A stretch of 64,000 nucleotides of DNA from Gautieria morchelliformis. Taxonomy: Eukaryota > Basidiomycota > Agaricomycetes > Gomphales > Gomphaceae. Of the stretch, positions 35,012 through 45,957 are shown one piece after another. The first letter of the stretch is position 1; every line of letters starts with the position of its first letter. The stretch covers positions 1 through 64,000 of the forward strand of contig WHVA01000581.1 in assembly GCA_015179125.1 (NCBI GenBank). Direction: 5' to 3'. Below the pieces are notes generated by a model. It ran no database searches, was not told the DNA's origin, and worked only from the letters and a program-made list of their open reading frames with translations. The translations under genes were made by a program, and so were the position numbers.

Positions 35012-36465
35012 GAGCGACGGCTTTGACTTCTTTTTGGGAATGGATCACGGTGTTGCTTCGCCGCAATGCACGGTTCGCAGATAGGCGGCATATTTGCATT
35101 GGAGTTCAAGTGTATCCCGCGGGCCATGTCATGTTTTAAGAGTCTTTCCAAACGGGATGACCCGATGTGTGCGAGTCGCCTGTGTAACAAGGATCGATCT
35201 ACAATGGGAGACGATGCGGAGAAGGCGTATTCTGGGTTAGGGACAGTGTTTCCGGTTAGGAAACCAGTCCCGTTTCGCACCGTGGCGCAGAAACGTAATA
35301 CTTCATCTTGGACAAATGAGATACGGCTTTTTATGATATTGACGGAAAAATTATGATGGGTGGTGAGGCAAAGAACGGCTAATAGATTATTTTGGAGGGC
35401 TGGTACATGTAAAACATTTGAGAATATGATGTCTTGTGCCATTTTCCCGTCAATTATAGGGGTGAATAGAATCTGCCCCTTTCCAGTCGAATAGATGACT
35501 TCATTCGTGGCTAATCGTATGGGAACGCGGTAAGGCTCGTAGTTTCGGAGCCAGTGTCGGTGTGGAGTCATATGACTCGTGGCTCCCGTGTCTGTGTTCC
35601 AGCGTAAGTCAGCATCATCGCTGTGGGAGGGGAAAGATAGCCGCAAACTCGCATTTCCAGCGAGTTCCTGCATATTTTCGCTCTCTCTGGCTTGATTTGC
35701 AGCCTTTCCCTTGTCATTCTCTTCACTCCTGCGTGCTGGTCTAAGCTCTGGATGAGCGATCCAGCAGCGATCTGCCAGGTGCCCTCGCTTCTTGCATACT
35801 GCACACGTAGGTACAGTACCCTTTTTGCCTCGAGTTGTGGATAGTGCGGCGGCTGTTGAGATCGTAGAAGTGTGACGCTTCAGATCTTCGTTTCGGAACG
35901 CCGTGGCCACTGTGGTACAGTCAAGGGTGCTGATCAGGAGGAGGGATGACGTGAAAGCCCCATATTCAGCTTGGTCGAGTCCTGTAAGTGCCGTGTGTAT
36001 GCCGATTTCGTCGATAACGTTTTGCACGGTAAGGGTATTTGGTGCAAGGGCTATGAGATCATTTGTAGCGGTATTGAGGCGGGTGATATAGTCTGTAAGA
36101 GATTCGGCGTCGTCCTTTCGTACGTTTAGCAGTTTTTGCATTGCGTGGAATCGACTATTTGCGACTTGTGACTGGTGTGCTGCTTTTAATCTCTTCCACA
36201 TTTCAACGGGATCGTCCATTACACCTTCAACGTGGACGTATTGTGTGGGCGATAAGGATTTTAATAAGATGCTGGCCGCTTCCTCCTTTTTCAGTAGCCA
36301 TTTCTCGGCCTCTGCTACGTCGGTTGGCCGTTTGGATTCTTCGGTGATAATTCGCCACGCATTGACAGTCATTAGTTTGCCTTGTAGCGCTACTGTCCAG
36401 ACATTGTAGTTTGTACTTGTGAGCTTCGTGCTCTTCGTGCGGTTTTCTGCTTCTGAATCTGACAT
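35012..36465 (-). mobile_element. Copia-3 gag and protease region
   Basis: An open frame of about 480 codons starting MSDSEAENRTKSTKL. Gag of the UBN2 type (SLTDYITRLNTATNDL), a CCHC knuckle (CAVCKKRGHLADRC), a protease with DTGATSHMTPH and a pre-integrase block (LHRRLAHIGSSRLERLLKH). The remaining part lies beyond Copia-2, from 29786 downward. Confidence 0.92.
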
Positions 36466-36504
36466 GGCGATGATTCTTCGATTTACGGCGCGGGGCCCAT
36501 AACC

Positions 36505-36628
36505 TGTTAGCGCAGTGATGTCTGAGTTCGGAGGAAGATAAGTGTGATTCTTCCTTCGAACTCAGCTGCGTTCTACTGTATAGCACCGAATGCTGACTAA
36601 TACTATGACTGTATCACATGACGCAACA
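36505..36628 (-). repeat. Copia-3 5' LTR (124 bp)
   Basis: Matches 26908-27035 with about two substitutions and one short length difference. The primer-binding site (minus-strand GGTTATGGGCCCC) abuts it at about 36491-36503. Confidence 0.92.
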
Positions 36629-36633
36629 GGGAA

Positions 36634-38690
36634 TCACCGCGTTTTACGGGTTAGTATTTGTAGTCCAAATATGTGCAAATAGCTCAGTTACTGCGGGCGT
36701 TCGGGAGTATTCTGAGTTCAACAACGGCGGGTAAACTGACGCCTCTAACGCGTGCAGTTTGGATTAGTCTGCGGATGCACAAAGAAATATGATTTTGATT
36801 GTCACTCCAAATTATATATATATTTTATGGTATGAATTCATGAACTCCTCATCCTATGGGCCATACACCTATTCAGATCCAAGTTACAGCAAACCTATAC
36901 ATGCAAACATTATACTCACAATACAATTGCCACAGTACACATATACACAACCATTTTCATCATAGTCAGAATGTGCTCATGCTATTGAAAGCTCATGTAC
37001 TAATTAGAGTACAAATTCTCGCATACATACACACGCGATATAATATAAATGTGCTGCGTCATCCAAAAAAAAGAAAAACACGTCCACAAGAAATTAATCC
37101 TTCACCTTGCACTGCACCTGCACCACCGCCACTAGAGCTCATGCGGGCGAGCCATCCCTTCCCACCCGACCCATACGGGCAGCCGCCACCATCCCTGAAG
37201 AGCTCTGAAACCGAGTCCGAGAGTGGTTGCAACCTAATCAGCTCTAAGCTTCTGAGAACTTCCAAATAAAGTACCCCACACCACCCCGGTGGAGGAAGAA
37301 ACCATGAGTACGAAGCCCGTCCCTTCTAAGCCCACTAGTGTATCTGGTAAGTGACAAATGATCCAATGAACTTATTATGACGCACTTGTTATCTCCTCTC
37401 TTAGTCGGGTTCGGCTAAGACCGCTAAGAGCTCAAAATCAGCCGATACTAAGTCCCAACGTAGGCCCTAATTTAATTGAAATACACTTACATACTGGCTT
37501 TATAAATGGACGCCCCGAGATCAGAGTCATGGACTGAATGCTGTGTAACAACGCGCATATAGTCAACAGACCGAGTCCGAGAAACATGATGACACGGCAC
37601 TTACACCGGCTCAAGTACCACCTCACGCATGGCATGTGCTGCTTCGCGCCACGCGGCCCTGCGGTGGAAGCACTGAGGAGGGCGAGTGGGAGCGTGTGGA
37701 AAGGTCATGGATGTGTGCAGTGGAGGGGGACATCGATGGGGGAGAGCAGGAGGGGTGGGGAGGAGAAGAAAGGCTGCGAGAGGCGGTATAAGATTTTAAC
37801 AGACTGTGTGAGTGGAACAGGGGAAGATGGAGACTCAATAGACTCGGGTGCAGCAGGTGCAGGGCCCTCCACATCAGAGGCCCGGTGGGAACTGCGACTG
37901 CTTCCCGCACAAGCAGCGGCAGCACACGGCCCCTGTGCTGTCCGCGCTGTCACCTTGGGCACATGCACCCGAACCCGGACACGGTGGCACACACGCACAC
38001 GGCCCCGCAGATGCATGCGCCCGCGCCCTTCCCTGCGCCGTCGCCGCTCTCGCCGTTCCTCCGCGCACCATGGATCGTGGAGGGCCGTGTGGTGCGTGCG
38101 CGCTGCGGGGCATGAAAAGCGAAAATCAGACATGTCCATGACCGTGATGTGTCCGCCCAGTGCTACTGGCCCACATGGGGCGAACGCATCACGGTCATGG
38201 TGGTGGTGGTGAGAGAGGAAGAACGAGTGTACTCTAATTACATAAGGTCGGGATCCGAAAGGACTTCAGAGAATACTAGTACTTAGCTTACTGTATTAAA
38301 ACTTTTGTGTTCTATATGTTGCAGGCATATAAGCCCTTGGAAGGACATGGTGTTGCTTTAGGATGAATATATGTGCTTGCAGCAATGTTATGTTATTATG
38401 GGGTGTTCGAAGACCGATCTGTGATAAGTGCTTGGCTAATTTAGAGATATTTAGAGATATTTAGATGACTGACCTTGTTGGGGATTCTGGATGCGATCCA
38501 CTGGCCCAAGTACCGACGTTCAGTCGGATTCTGGTTCGGTCTGGGGTATTCAGACGTTCAACTGTGCTGACATACTCAAACCAGAGACTATACAAGAATA
38601 CCTTCAATTATGTGTAGATAATGCTACATTCTTTTGGGTTCATGAGGACTTGATCTACAAATACTAACCCATAAAATGCGGTGAATGAGA
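36634..38690. other. Unassigned 2-kb stretch
   Basis: I see no recognisable gene. 36780-37060 is AT-rich with a TATATATATT run. 37540-38215 is strongly GC-rich and gives long open frames on both strands (for example 37538-38212 plus and 37705-38139 minus), which is the usual effect of GC-rich composition rather than proof of coding. A short TTTAGAGATA tandem lies at 38440-38464. The segment is unlike its neighbours in composition and could be unique host DNA between the duplicated blocks. Confidence 0.4.
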
Positions 38691-39545
38691 TGCGATGCAG
38701 CCGCCCAGCAGAGCCATGTCATGTTGTAAGAGACCAAGTAGGTGGTAACCTGAACATTGTCAGACAAGACAACTAAGATTTACTTAGCGGCACACACCTG
38801 GAGGAGAATGCTGTCCACCATATCCCACCTAGCTCTCCCATCCCAATTGAGTCGAACCTCCTCCCGCACACGATTTACGATAGCTTCCCAGAACTTTCTT
38901 ACAATTCCCTCACTTTCTAACTCAATGATGCTGATATTCACAGGAGCAACATCAACACCGACAGGTGTTAATTGTCCTCGAATGTCAGGTCGCTGATGCT
39001 GGGTAGTATCCGCACTAGCAAACCGAAATTTTTCGATATGCCTTTGACCTGTACAAACCTTTCAAGGATAAAGGCTGCTCTGGCGAGCCAGTATTTCCCC
39101 AAAAAAATCTTGAACCATATTCTCCGAAGAGAGGTCAACGCCTTGATCAGGTCTTGGATCATACCATCGCTGCAATGTCTCCAAATCAGTGGTGAGAGCT
39201 GGATCAGCATGTATCGGATGCAGAGCATTCTTGACCGCATCTTCTAAGGCATCCAGAAGATTTCCGTCGTATACACAGCGGTCAGGCAGAGGGTCATTGT
39301 TTTGGAGCATGTGGGATCCTGGCGTTGTCACAGAACTTGCATTTCCCCATTTTGAGGTCAAGCTGCGGAATTCAAGTTTTTCTGAGACGAGCTCCCACAG
39401 TGTTGCCATTGACGTTGGTGGATGCTGAAGCGCAGTGACGAGCGAGGCCGCGCATCTGATCTCGGGTTTTCCCGCGCTGCCACCAAGAATACAGCGGACG
39501 AGGAATACGGCAAGTAAGTATGGAATAGGCCCTTTGCGAGCCTCA
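38690..39545 (-). pseudogene. Nuclease-kinase gene fragment, copy 4
   Basis: Matches the first exon of gene copies 1-3 (starting MATLWELVSEKLEF at 39409), the 48-nt first intron (GTGTGT-like to TTCAG) and the first bases of exon 2, then stops. The kinase part is absent. The nuclease-like motif reads ELE rather than ELK, as in copy 3. The reading frame is broken, so it is a pseudogene of the family. Confidence 0.8.
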
Positions 39546-39593
39546 AATCAATTTTTTTTTTCACACCTACAGCGTTGTTACGATTAAACTAAG

Positions 39594-40960
39594 TCAGACA
39601 GGAGCCATTCTTGACCCTGGAATCGTCCAGATGGCATTTTAGAACCTCTGCCACAGCCCAAACTGTGCCTGGCGAGTTCCTCTTGAAACATAACCTTCGG
39701 TTTGATAAGAGATCCTTCAAATGGATCCTCACCATCACCCTCCACACTTGATACTACTGTCAACCCTCCATCCTTGTCCTGAATGTACATATCCCCGATC
39801 GCTTCCCCAGCAACAAGGTCAGCAAGGATTCGTAGTGGAATATCACTGGAGTCCCACTGTCGATATCCATCTGGTCCTCTTGAATTTCATCAGGGAGGTC
39901 TGGAAGTTTAGAAATGTCCACATGAATGAGCCCTGCAAAGAAAGAGGGGTCGGAAAGGGCGAGCTTGCAAAGCACATCTAGCATCTCAGGTGAGGTCAAG
40001 CTTTCGTAAGAGAGGTTGAAACCGCTAGCGCGACACATCTCCCAGGACTATTCCAGAGGGACCCAGAACTTTGCCATGCGCGTGAGTTGTGAATGTTCAC
40101 ATCTTTCTAACAATTCTCACCTCGTTGAGTCTTTGAAATGCAGTAAATGTCCATCCAATGCTTCGATCCCAAAGGACCGGGAGGCGAGTGTCCAGCCTTA
40201 ATTGATTTGAAGGAGTTCCATCTTCGAGTAGACCCACCGTTTCTTCCACAACATCAACATGTGCCGACCGTTTTATTGAATGTTTAAGCAAGCGTTGGAT
40301 GCCAGCATCTCAAGGCTGCATTAAGCCTGTACAATTAGCTGGTGTATACAGATTGATAATAGTGGGGTGGTTTTTTCTCATCCATTGGCGGAACTCCTCC
40401 GAATGATGGACAGACCAAACGTCGATTTGCCACACGGAATGCTGAGAGGCGGGTAACCCTAGTTGTCTCCTTGGTTTTCTCGAAGTAGGGAGCAAGGATG
40501 TTATGCACGAAGCTATGCATTGTTTCGTGAGTTGACCAGTATGTAAGAGACTTTGACGGCTCCCAAAGGAAGCCTGCCAGGTTAGCTGTGACATAATCCT
40601 TGGATTTGGAGGATGGGAGAGAAAGAGATGCACGAGTCGCTTGACTTCCGACACTGGTCTGAGAGTGGAAGTCAGAAAGTTTGGCAAAGCAAACAGAACT
40701 TTTGGAAGTTCTCCTCAAAGCGGAATCATTTCTGAAAGCGGAGTTGGAGATGGAATCGGAACCGGAACCGGAGTCAGAAATGGAGTTGGAACTTGGTGTG
40801 GTGTCAGAACTGGAAAACAGGGTGTCCTCTGACAGTTGGGGTAATTTTGATTTCAAGAGAATGGGCCCAGCTTTCCAGCAACACCGCAATGTTGTTCGTA
40901 TTGATTTCGAATTTTGCGATCAATGAGGGAATAGTGCTTGTCCATCGCAGTGGTTAGTTG
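39594..40960 (-). pseudogene. Pogo-like DDE transposase fossil (Tc1/mariner superfamily)
   Basis: Minus-strand blocks in order: a serine/aspartate-rich N-terminal part (40889 downward); YWSTHETMHSFVHN; the second catalytic Asp in WQIDVWSVHHSEEF near 40430; the block CTGLMQP followed by DAGIQRLLKHSIKRS around the third Asp near 40310; then GFNLSYESLTSPEML near 40000. These are hallmarks of the DDE_1 transposases widespread in Agaricomycetes. The blocks lie in different frames, with at least one frameshift and one stop between the YWST and DAGIQ blocks, so it is dead. No inverted ends were identified. Confidence 0.75.
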
Positions 40961-41407
40961 ATGTGTGATGAAGGTGTGAGGGTGATAACAGATGGGGACT
41001 AAGTTCGACAAGCGAGATGGGAGTCAGGCTGTGTGAGCATATGGATTAGCTATCCGCAAGCAGGTCAAGTGGCTCACATCAGGCTTACACAACCATGTTA
41101 AAAACATCGACTGGAGATGATTGTGGTTTCACAAGCGGCAGTGAACGTTTTGTTTGTATATTATGCACCGACTTTTGAAAACATCACACAGGGCTTCACA
41201 ACATGGGAACTGAGACCTTGTGGAAATACACCAGGTGAGAGATTGCTGAGATCCCCCAGAAACCAAAGTGGGAAGAGTGACATATAGGAAAGCTCTGCTA
41301 GAAAATGTTTATTCAAGGTTGGAGAAATGTGACACAAACAGTCGACCACAATGTTTCAGGGACATCGTCTCGGAAACCTGTGCCAAAGAAGAACCTCAAC
41401 TGGTGGT

Positions 41408-41862
41408 GTAGAGGGAGGGTCGGCGTGCTGCCGGCAGAACCCTTGTTCGGAATAGTATATAAGAGTGAACACGGCCTCACGACGCAGGCCCACCGTGGAA
41501 CGAAGGAGTAATAATAAACTGATGTTATCACGATCTACTTGAGATCGTCTGCCTTTATATACAAAATATGATGTCCATTACATTACTAATATCTTCGAGC
41601 TGCTGTGCCGATGCGATGCCGGTGCACCGGCAACCCGGAGTCGAGAGCGTTCTCGAACTTCCGGCTAAGTGCGTGCCGGCTCTGCCTCGGCGGTATCATC
41701 GTCACGATTACTAACACCCACGAGTCAATTGTGTACTGTACAGACATGCGTTTCTGTTTCTTCCGGTGTGCGGAAGAAGGCCCAGCTATTATGTAACAGA
41801 CACTTCCTCTTCTGATAATTCATCATGATCAGAAGTCTCCAAGCACCTCACACATGGCGCTG
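41408..41862. repeat. Repeat S, 3' flank of gene copy 2, split by a solo LTR
   Basis: Matches 23224-23458 on both sides of the 223-bp insertion at 41494-41716. Confidence 0.7.
41494..41716 (-). mobile_element. 223-bp solo LTR, copia-like
   Basis: Absent from the otherwise matching site in block 1 (near 23308). Perfect 5-bp repeats CCCAC flank it (41489-41493 and 41717-41721). The minus strand starts TGTTAGTAATCG and ends TTCCACG, so the terminal CA has drifted. No internal coding region is present. Confidence 0.8.
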
Positions 41863-42269
41863 TTAGAAAAACGACGATGCACAACGGCGGGTTACAACCA
41901 CACGAGAGATTAATGTGACCAGGCGCAGCCAGGCCGTTCCGTTGGAACGGAGCCGCCTCCCCAGACATTGGCTCATGGCCGGCAAGCTGTGATGATCACT
42001 GATCAGTGTGCTTTACAGCAACCAGGGCCAATTTTTGATTGCGGTTTAAAGCTCTCATTTTCACGCAGCTAATCATTGATACCTCACAGCATGCGCTTCT
42101 CCCTGCCTTCGTGGGCCGTCCGCGGTTGGCTAAGTAGGCCCCAGCTCGTGCGTTGACGTTGACAGCCTCAGGGCAGCCCGCAGACTCCACTTGTAGTATT
42201 AGTAAGACGTCTCCCACCACCTCCTATCCGTCGCCCTTCGTACAACTAAGATAGATCCTTTGTATTCGG

Positions 42270-44338
42270 TCAAGCGTTTCTGTTGACCCTCTGTAAACTT
42301 CTCGTCTCCCCCTTGTAATTTTGTATATTACGGTGCTCCGGCGCGGCATCAAATCTCACTCTCGCGACGCCAGACAAGGTCAGTCCAGTGTCATTGGCGT
42401 GGGTGGCATGCGAGGCACCCTCCTTTGGATTATCTATACCCAGTTCACGTCGGAGCCGAATTAGTTCAGAACAGCGGTATGATCGACGACGCTTTCGACT
42501 GCCTCGCTGCTATGAGATATTCAAACAGTCAATTCAAATGATGAAGCTAACTGGCCAGCATGAACTTACCACTGTCCCACAACACTGGTGTTCTGATGCC
42601 TCACTCAGATCCACCAGTTTCAGCTGGCCGGTGGTGGAACGTAGTACATTCCGTGGCTCAAGATCGCCATGACGTAGTCCCGCCTGGTGCAACCTCAGAG
42701 CCATGGAGAATAATTCTAGTCTGAAGCGTGTCGTTGAGTCATAGAACTCATGACAGGTGGCACATACCTCTCAGCTTCAACTAAGTCATTCCAAGAAGTC
42801 AAAGCATTGCCTTCTTTACTCAAAACCAGCACGTCAAAAATGGAGTGTCGAAACCGCCCAAAGAATGTGGGGAGGATGTCCTTCGCCTGTTCTCTCTCTG
42901 CAATCTTACCATACCAAAGACTTTCCAAGTGCAATCTATCCCGTGACTCCTCACTCTCTGCAAGCTTGACAGCAACATCTTTACCCTGCCATGAGCCGGA
43001 GAACACCGTGCCAGTGCTGCCACGCCCAAGGAAGCCATTTACGTTAAGCCGAGGAACCGTTGAGCACAAAATATCCATTGTCTTCCGATATCTATACGGC
43101 AGTCCTTCTTGGTCGCATTGTTCTGTCTCCGTCAGTAATGGAGAACCAACTAAAGGGGCGGCTAAGGCACAAGGGACTTCTCCTTTCGAGAACACAAGGA
43201 AAGCCTAAGAATGCTCATAATTATGGGTTTACGCAACACAACAAGGTATATGGAGTCATACATCAATATATCGACTTCTTTGCCTCCCGGACTGTGGGGT
43301 CCAATTAGAGCCGCTGCTTGTCTCTCCAGCCGATATGGTCGTGTCTGACAAGGCATTTAAGTCATCCGCTTCTGCCGGGGTAGCCTTGGAATCCCCACTG
43401 GTAGAGCTCAGGTCTTCTACATCAAAATGAAATTGGCCCCGACTATGAGCCGCAAGACCGGCAAGCGAACACCCCACTACACAGGTCATCCAGCGTTCAC
43501 CGATTCTCTGGTCAACAGGATCCGGGTCCGGCTTTCGGGTATCGTCCACCTGTACGACATCTGATATGACTAGGTATGGGTTTTGTGGAGGGTGATGCAC
43601 GATACGAAAGACAATGAGATGCGATGCAGCCGTCCAGCACAGCCACTTCATGTTATAAGAGACCATGTATGTGGTAACCTGAACATTGTCAGACAAGACA
43701 ACTAAGATTTACTTAGCAGCACACACCTTGAGGAGAATCATGTCCACGATATCCCACCTACCTCTCCCATCCCAATCGAGTCGAACCTGTTCCCGCCCAC
43801 GATTTACGATAGCTTCCCAGTTTTTTCTCACGATTCCCTCACTTTTCAACTCGATGATGCTGATATCCACACGAGCAACACCGACACCGACAGGTGTTAA
43901 TTGTCCTCGAATGTCAGGTTGCTGATGTTGCGTAGTATCCGCACCAAGAAACCGAAAGTGTGTGCCTATGCCTTTGACCCGTACAAACCTTTCAAGGATC
44001 AAGGCTGCTCTGGAGAGCCAGTATTTCCCCAAAAAACCTTGAACCATATTTTCCGAAGAGAGGGCAACGCCGTGATTGGGTCTTGAACCATACCGCCGCT
44101 GCAATGACTCCAAATCACTGGTGAGAGCTGGATCAACGCGTATCGGACGCAGAGCATTCTTGACTGCATCTTCTAAGGCATCCAGAAGATTTGGGTCGTA
44201 TACACAGCGGTCAGGGACAGGGTCATTGTTTTGAAGCATGTGGGATCCTGGCGGTGTCACAGAGGTTGCATGTCCCCATTTTGAGGTCAAGCTGCGGAAT
44301 TCAAGTTTTTCTGAGACGAGCTCCCACAGTGTTGCCAT
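42270..44338 (-). CDS. Nuclease-like/protein-kinase fusion protein, copy 2 (intact, 5 exons)
   Basis: Exons on the minus strand: 44338-43727, 43678-43262, 43204-42768, 42720-42570 and 42509-42270. Intron positions and lengths (48, 57, 47 and 60 nt) match copy 1, and all frames stay open, giving 618 residues. Exon 2 is one codon longer than in copy 1 (ISAGETSSGSN). The ELK nuclease-like motif, GRGSTG loop, VAVK, HGDLEPRN and VDLSEA are all kept. Two open copies with matching splice sites argue that the gene is or was recently functional. The block from the DDE fossil to this gene repeats the block around copy 1 in the same order. Confidence 0.8.
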
Positions 44339-44412
44339 TGACGTTGGTGGATGCTGAAAACGCAGTGACTCTGATCTCGGGTTTTCCCGCGCTGCCACCC
44401 AAGAATACAGCG

Positions 44413-44497
44413 GAGTAAAGGGAGGGCCGACGTGCTGCCAGCAGAACCCTTGTTCGCATGTAAGTATGTAAGAGTGAACACGGCCTCATGACACAGG
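44413..44497. repeat. Repeat S, 5' flank of gene copy 2, left part before the hAT nest
   Basis: Matches 26004-26090. The repeat continues at 51870 after the hAT insertion. Confidence 0.65.
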
Positions 44498-45957
44498 TAG
44501 TGTCGTGGGCAGAATGAAATTTATTCTGCCAATTGCCGGCAATGGCAGAAATGGCAAAAGGGGTATTCTGCCGAGTGTGGCAGAATACAGCAGAAAGTTT
44601 TTCATGCTAATTTTACATGTTAAGCTATTAGGAGACACCAGCCACACTCATTACTGCCTCTGGATCCCACTCAGACACTGACCCATCCCTACTTCAGTGC
44701 ATATGAATATCTTCTTCATATGCATGTGGTACTTGGCCTTGATCAACACGTTGAGTGCTTCAAGATCATATACCTGTGCCGCTGTAATCTCATTCCTGTC
44801 CAGCTCAGGATCAATGATTGACAATCCAGCACCATGCCTCTCTAATTCATAAAAACCGGCCTCAATTTCATCCAGCAGAATAGATTCAGGGCCTTCCAGA
44901 GGTGCAGTCCAGTCCACTGCTGTTACAAACATGCCAAAGACAGTTCTAGTCACGATGCTTCACAAGTGCTGCATTCCTGGGGCAGTGATTGCATCGCCAT
45001 TTCCACCGATTAGAGTTATTGGAAAGTTTTTCAACCAGAGTGAAGTTCCTCTCAACGAAACCATTGGCACTGCGACCCTTTGGCTTCTGCTTAGGCTTCA
45101 AAAGTCCTCCGCATACTGGAGAAGACATGGAAAAGGGCACAATTCAAGCTAGCACAATTTATATTACATCAGACTAGTCAATACATGGAGCTTACTTAAT
45201 TGAGAGTGTGTCACTCCCAAATGCATTTATGCCCGCATACTTGATAGTACACTCTGGCAGTCAATTCACATAGCCTAAACAGAGCCTAGAGTAAGCTGTT
45301 CTTATTTCTGCCATATTCTGCCAACCCTATTCTGGAGGCCTGCCATCTGCCATGGCAATTGCCGGTTGGCAGAATGGCATGGCAGAGTGTGGCAGGAGTT
45401 GCCAATAGTGTTACCGCCAGCTTGGCTCGGCTCCGGCTAAGCTGCATGCCAAGCTGCTGATTAGCTGAGCCAAGCTGATTCCCAAAAGCCGGCTTAAATT
45501 CACGCCGGCTACCATTAAGCCGGCTATAAGACAGCTAGCCGGGATAAGCCGTGGGATAGATTATGTCATGCACGGCGATTCCTCGCCGCTTTCCTCAAGT
45601 TCTTATTGTCCCTTTGCGTGTAAGTCTCATACTTACTGCTGTAGCAGACGGTTGAGAATACTGAAATTTGGCCAGCTCCATGGAGTATGTATACTTAGGT
45701 AAGTCATTGGAGTACTAGCGTTCCGTTTCCGCAGTCAATATTTGGGCGGCGGTGGTGCTATTCACATGTGAAAGGGTAACAACGCTAACCTCTCAACAGA
45801 GCCGTTTGAGCCTGTTCTGACAGGCTCAATCAAATTCCTCCGTCAAGTTTTTACCCTAAAGTCTCAGCCGAATGCTATAAACATTCGCGATATACGCGTA
45901 AGTTTTCTTCTCTGCAAGCGCTTCAAAGTCATTACTTCTTCTCCTCAGGTGCCAACG

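Larger units (their letters stand above)
26908..36628 (-). mobile_element. Copia-3, Ty1/copia element with very short LTRs, split by Copia-2
   Basis: LTRs of 128 and 124 bp (26908-27035 and 36505-36628; TGTTGCGTCA to GCGCTAACA on the minus strand) with a perfect target repeat GGGAA at 26903-26907 and 36629-36633. A purine tract (AAGGGGGTG) precedes the 3' LTR, and a primer-binding site with GGTTATGGGCCCC follows the 5' LTR. Copia-2 is inserted in the integrase region. The LTRs differ by about two substitutions and one short length change, so it is somewhat older than Copia-2, as nesting requires. Apart from the insertion it has about three breaks. Confidence 0.93.

Noticed and set aside
37538-38212. 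Long open frames on both strands in a GC-rich patch
   Set aside because: Both strands are open at once and the products are arginine/proline-rich low complexity. GC-rich DNA lacks stop codons, so I do not call a gene.
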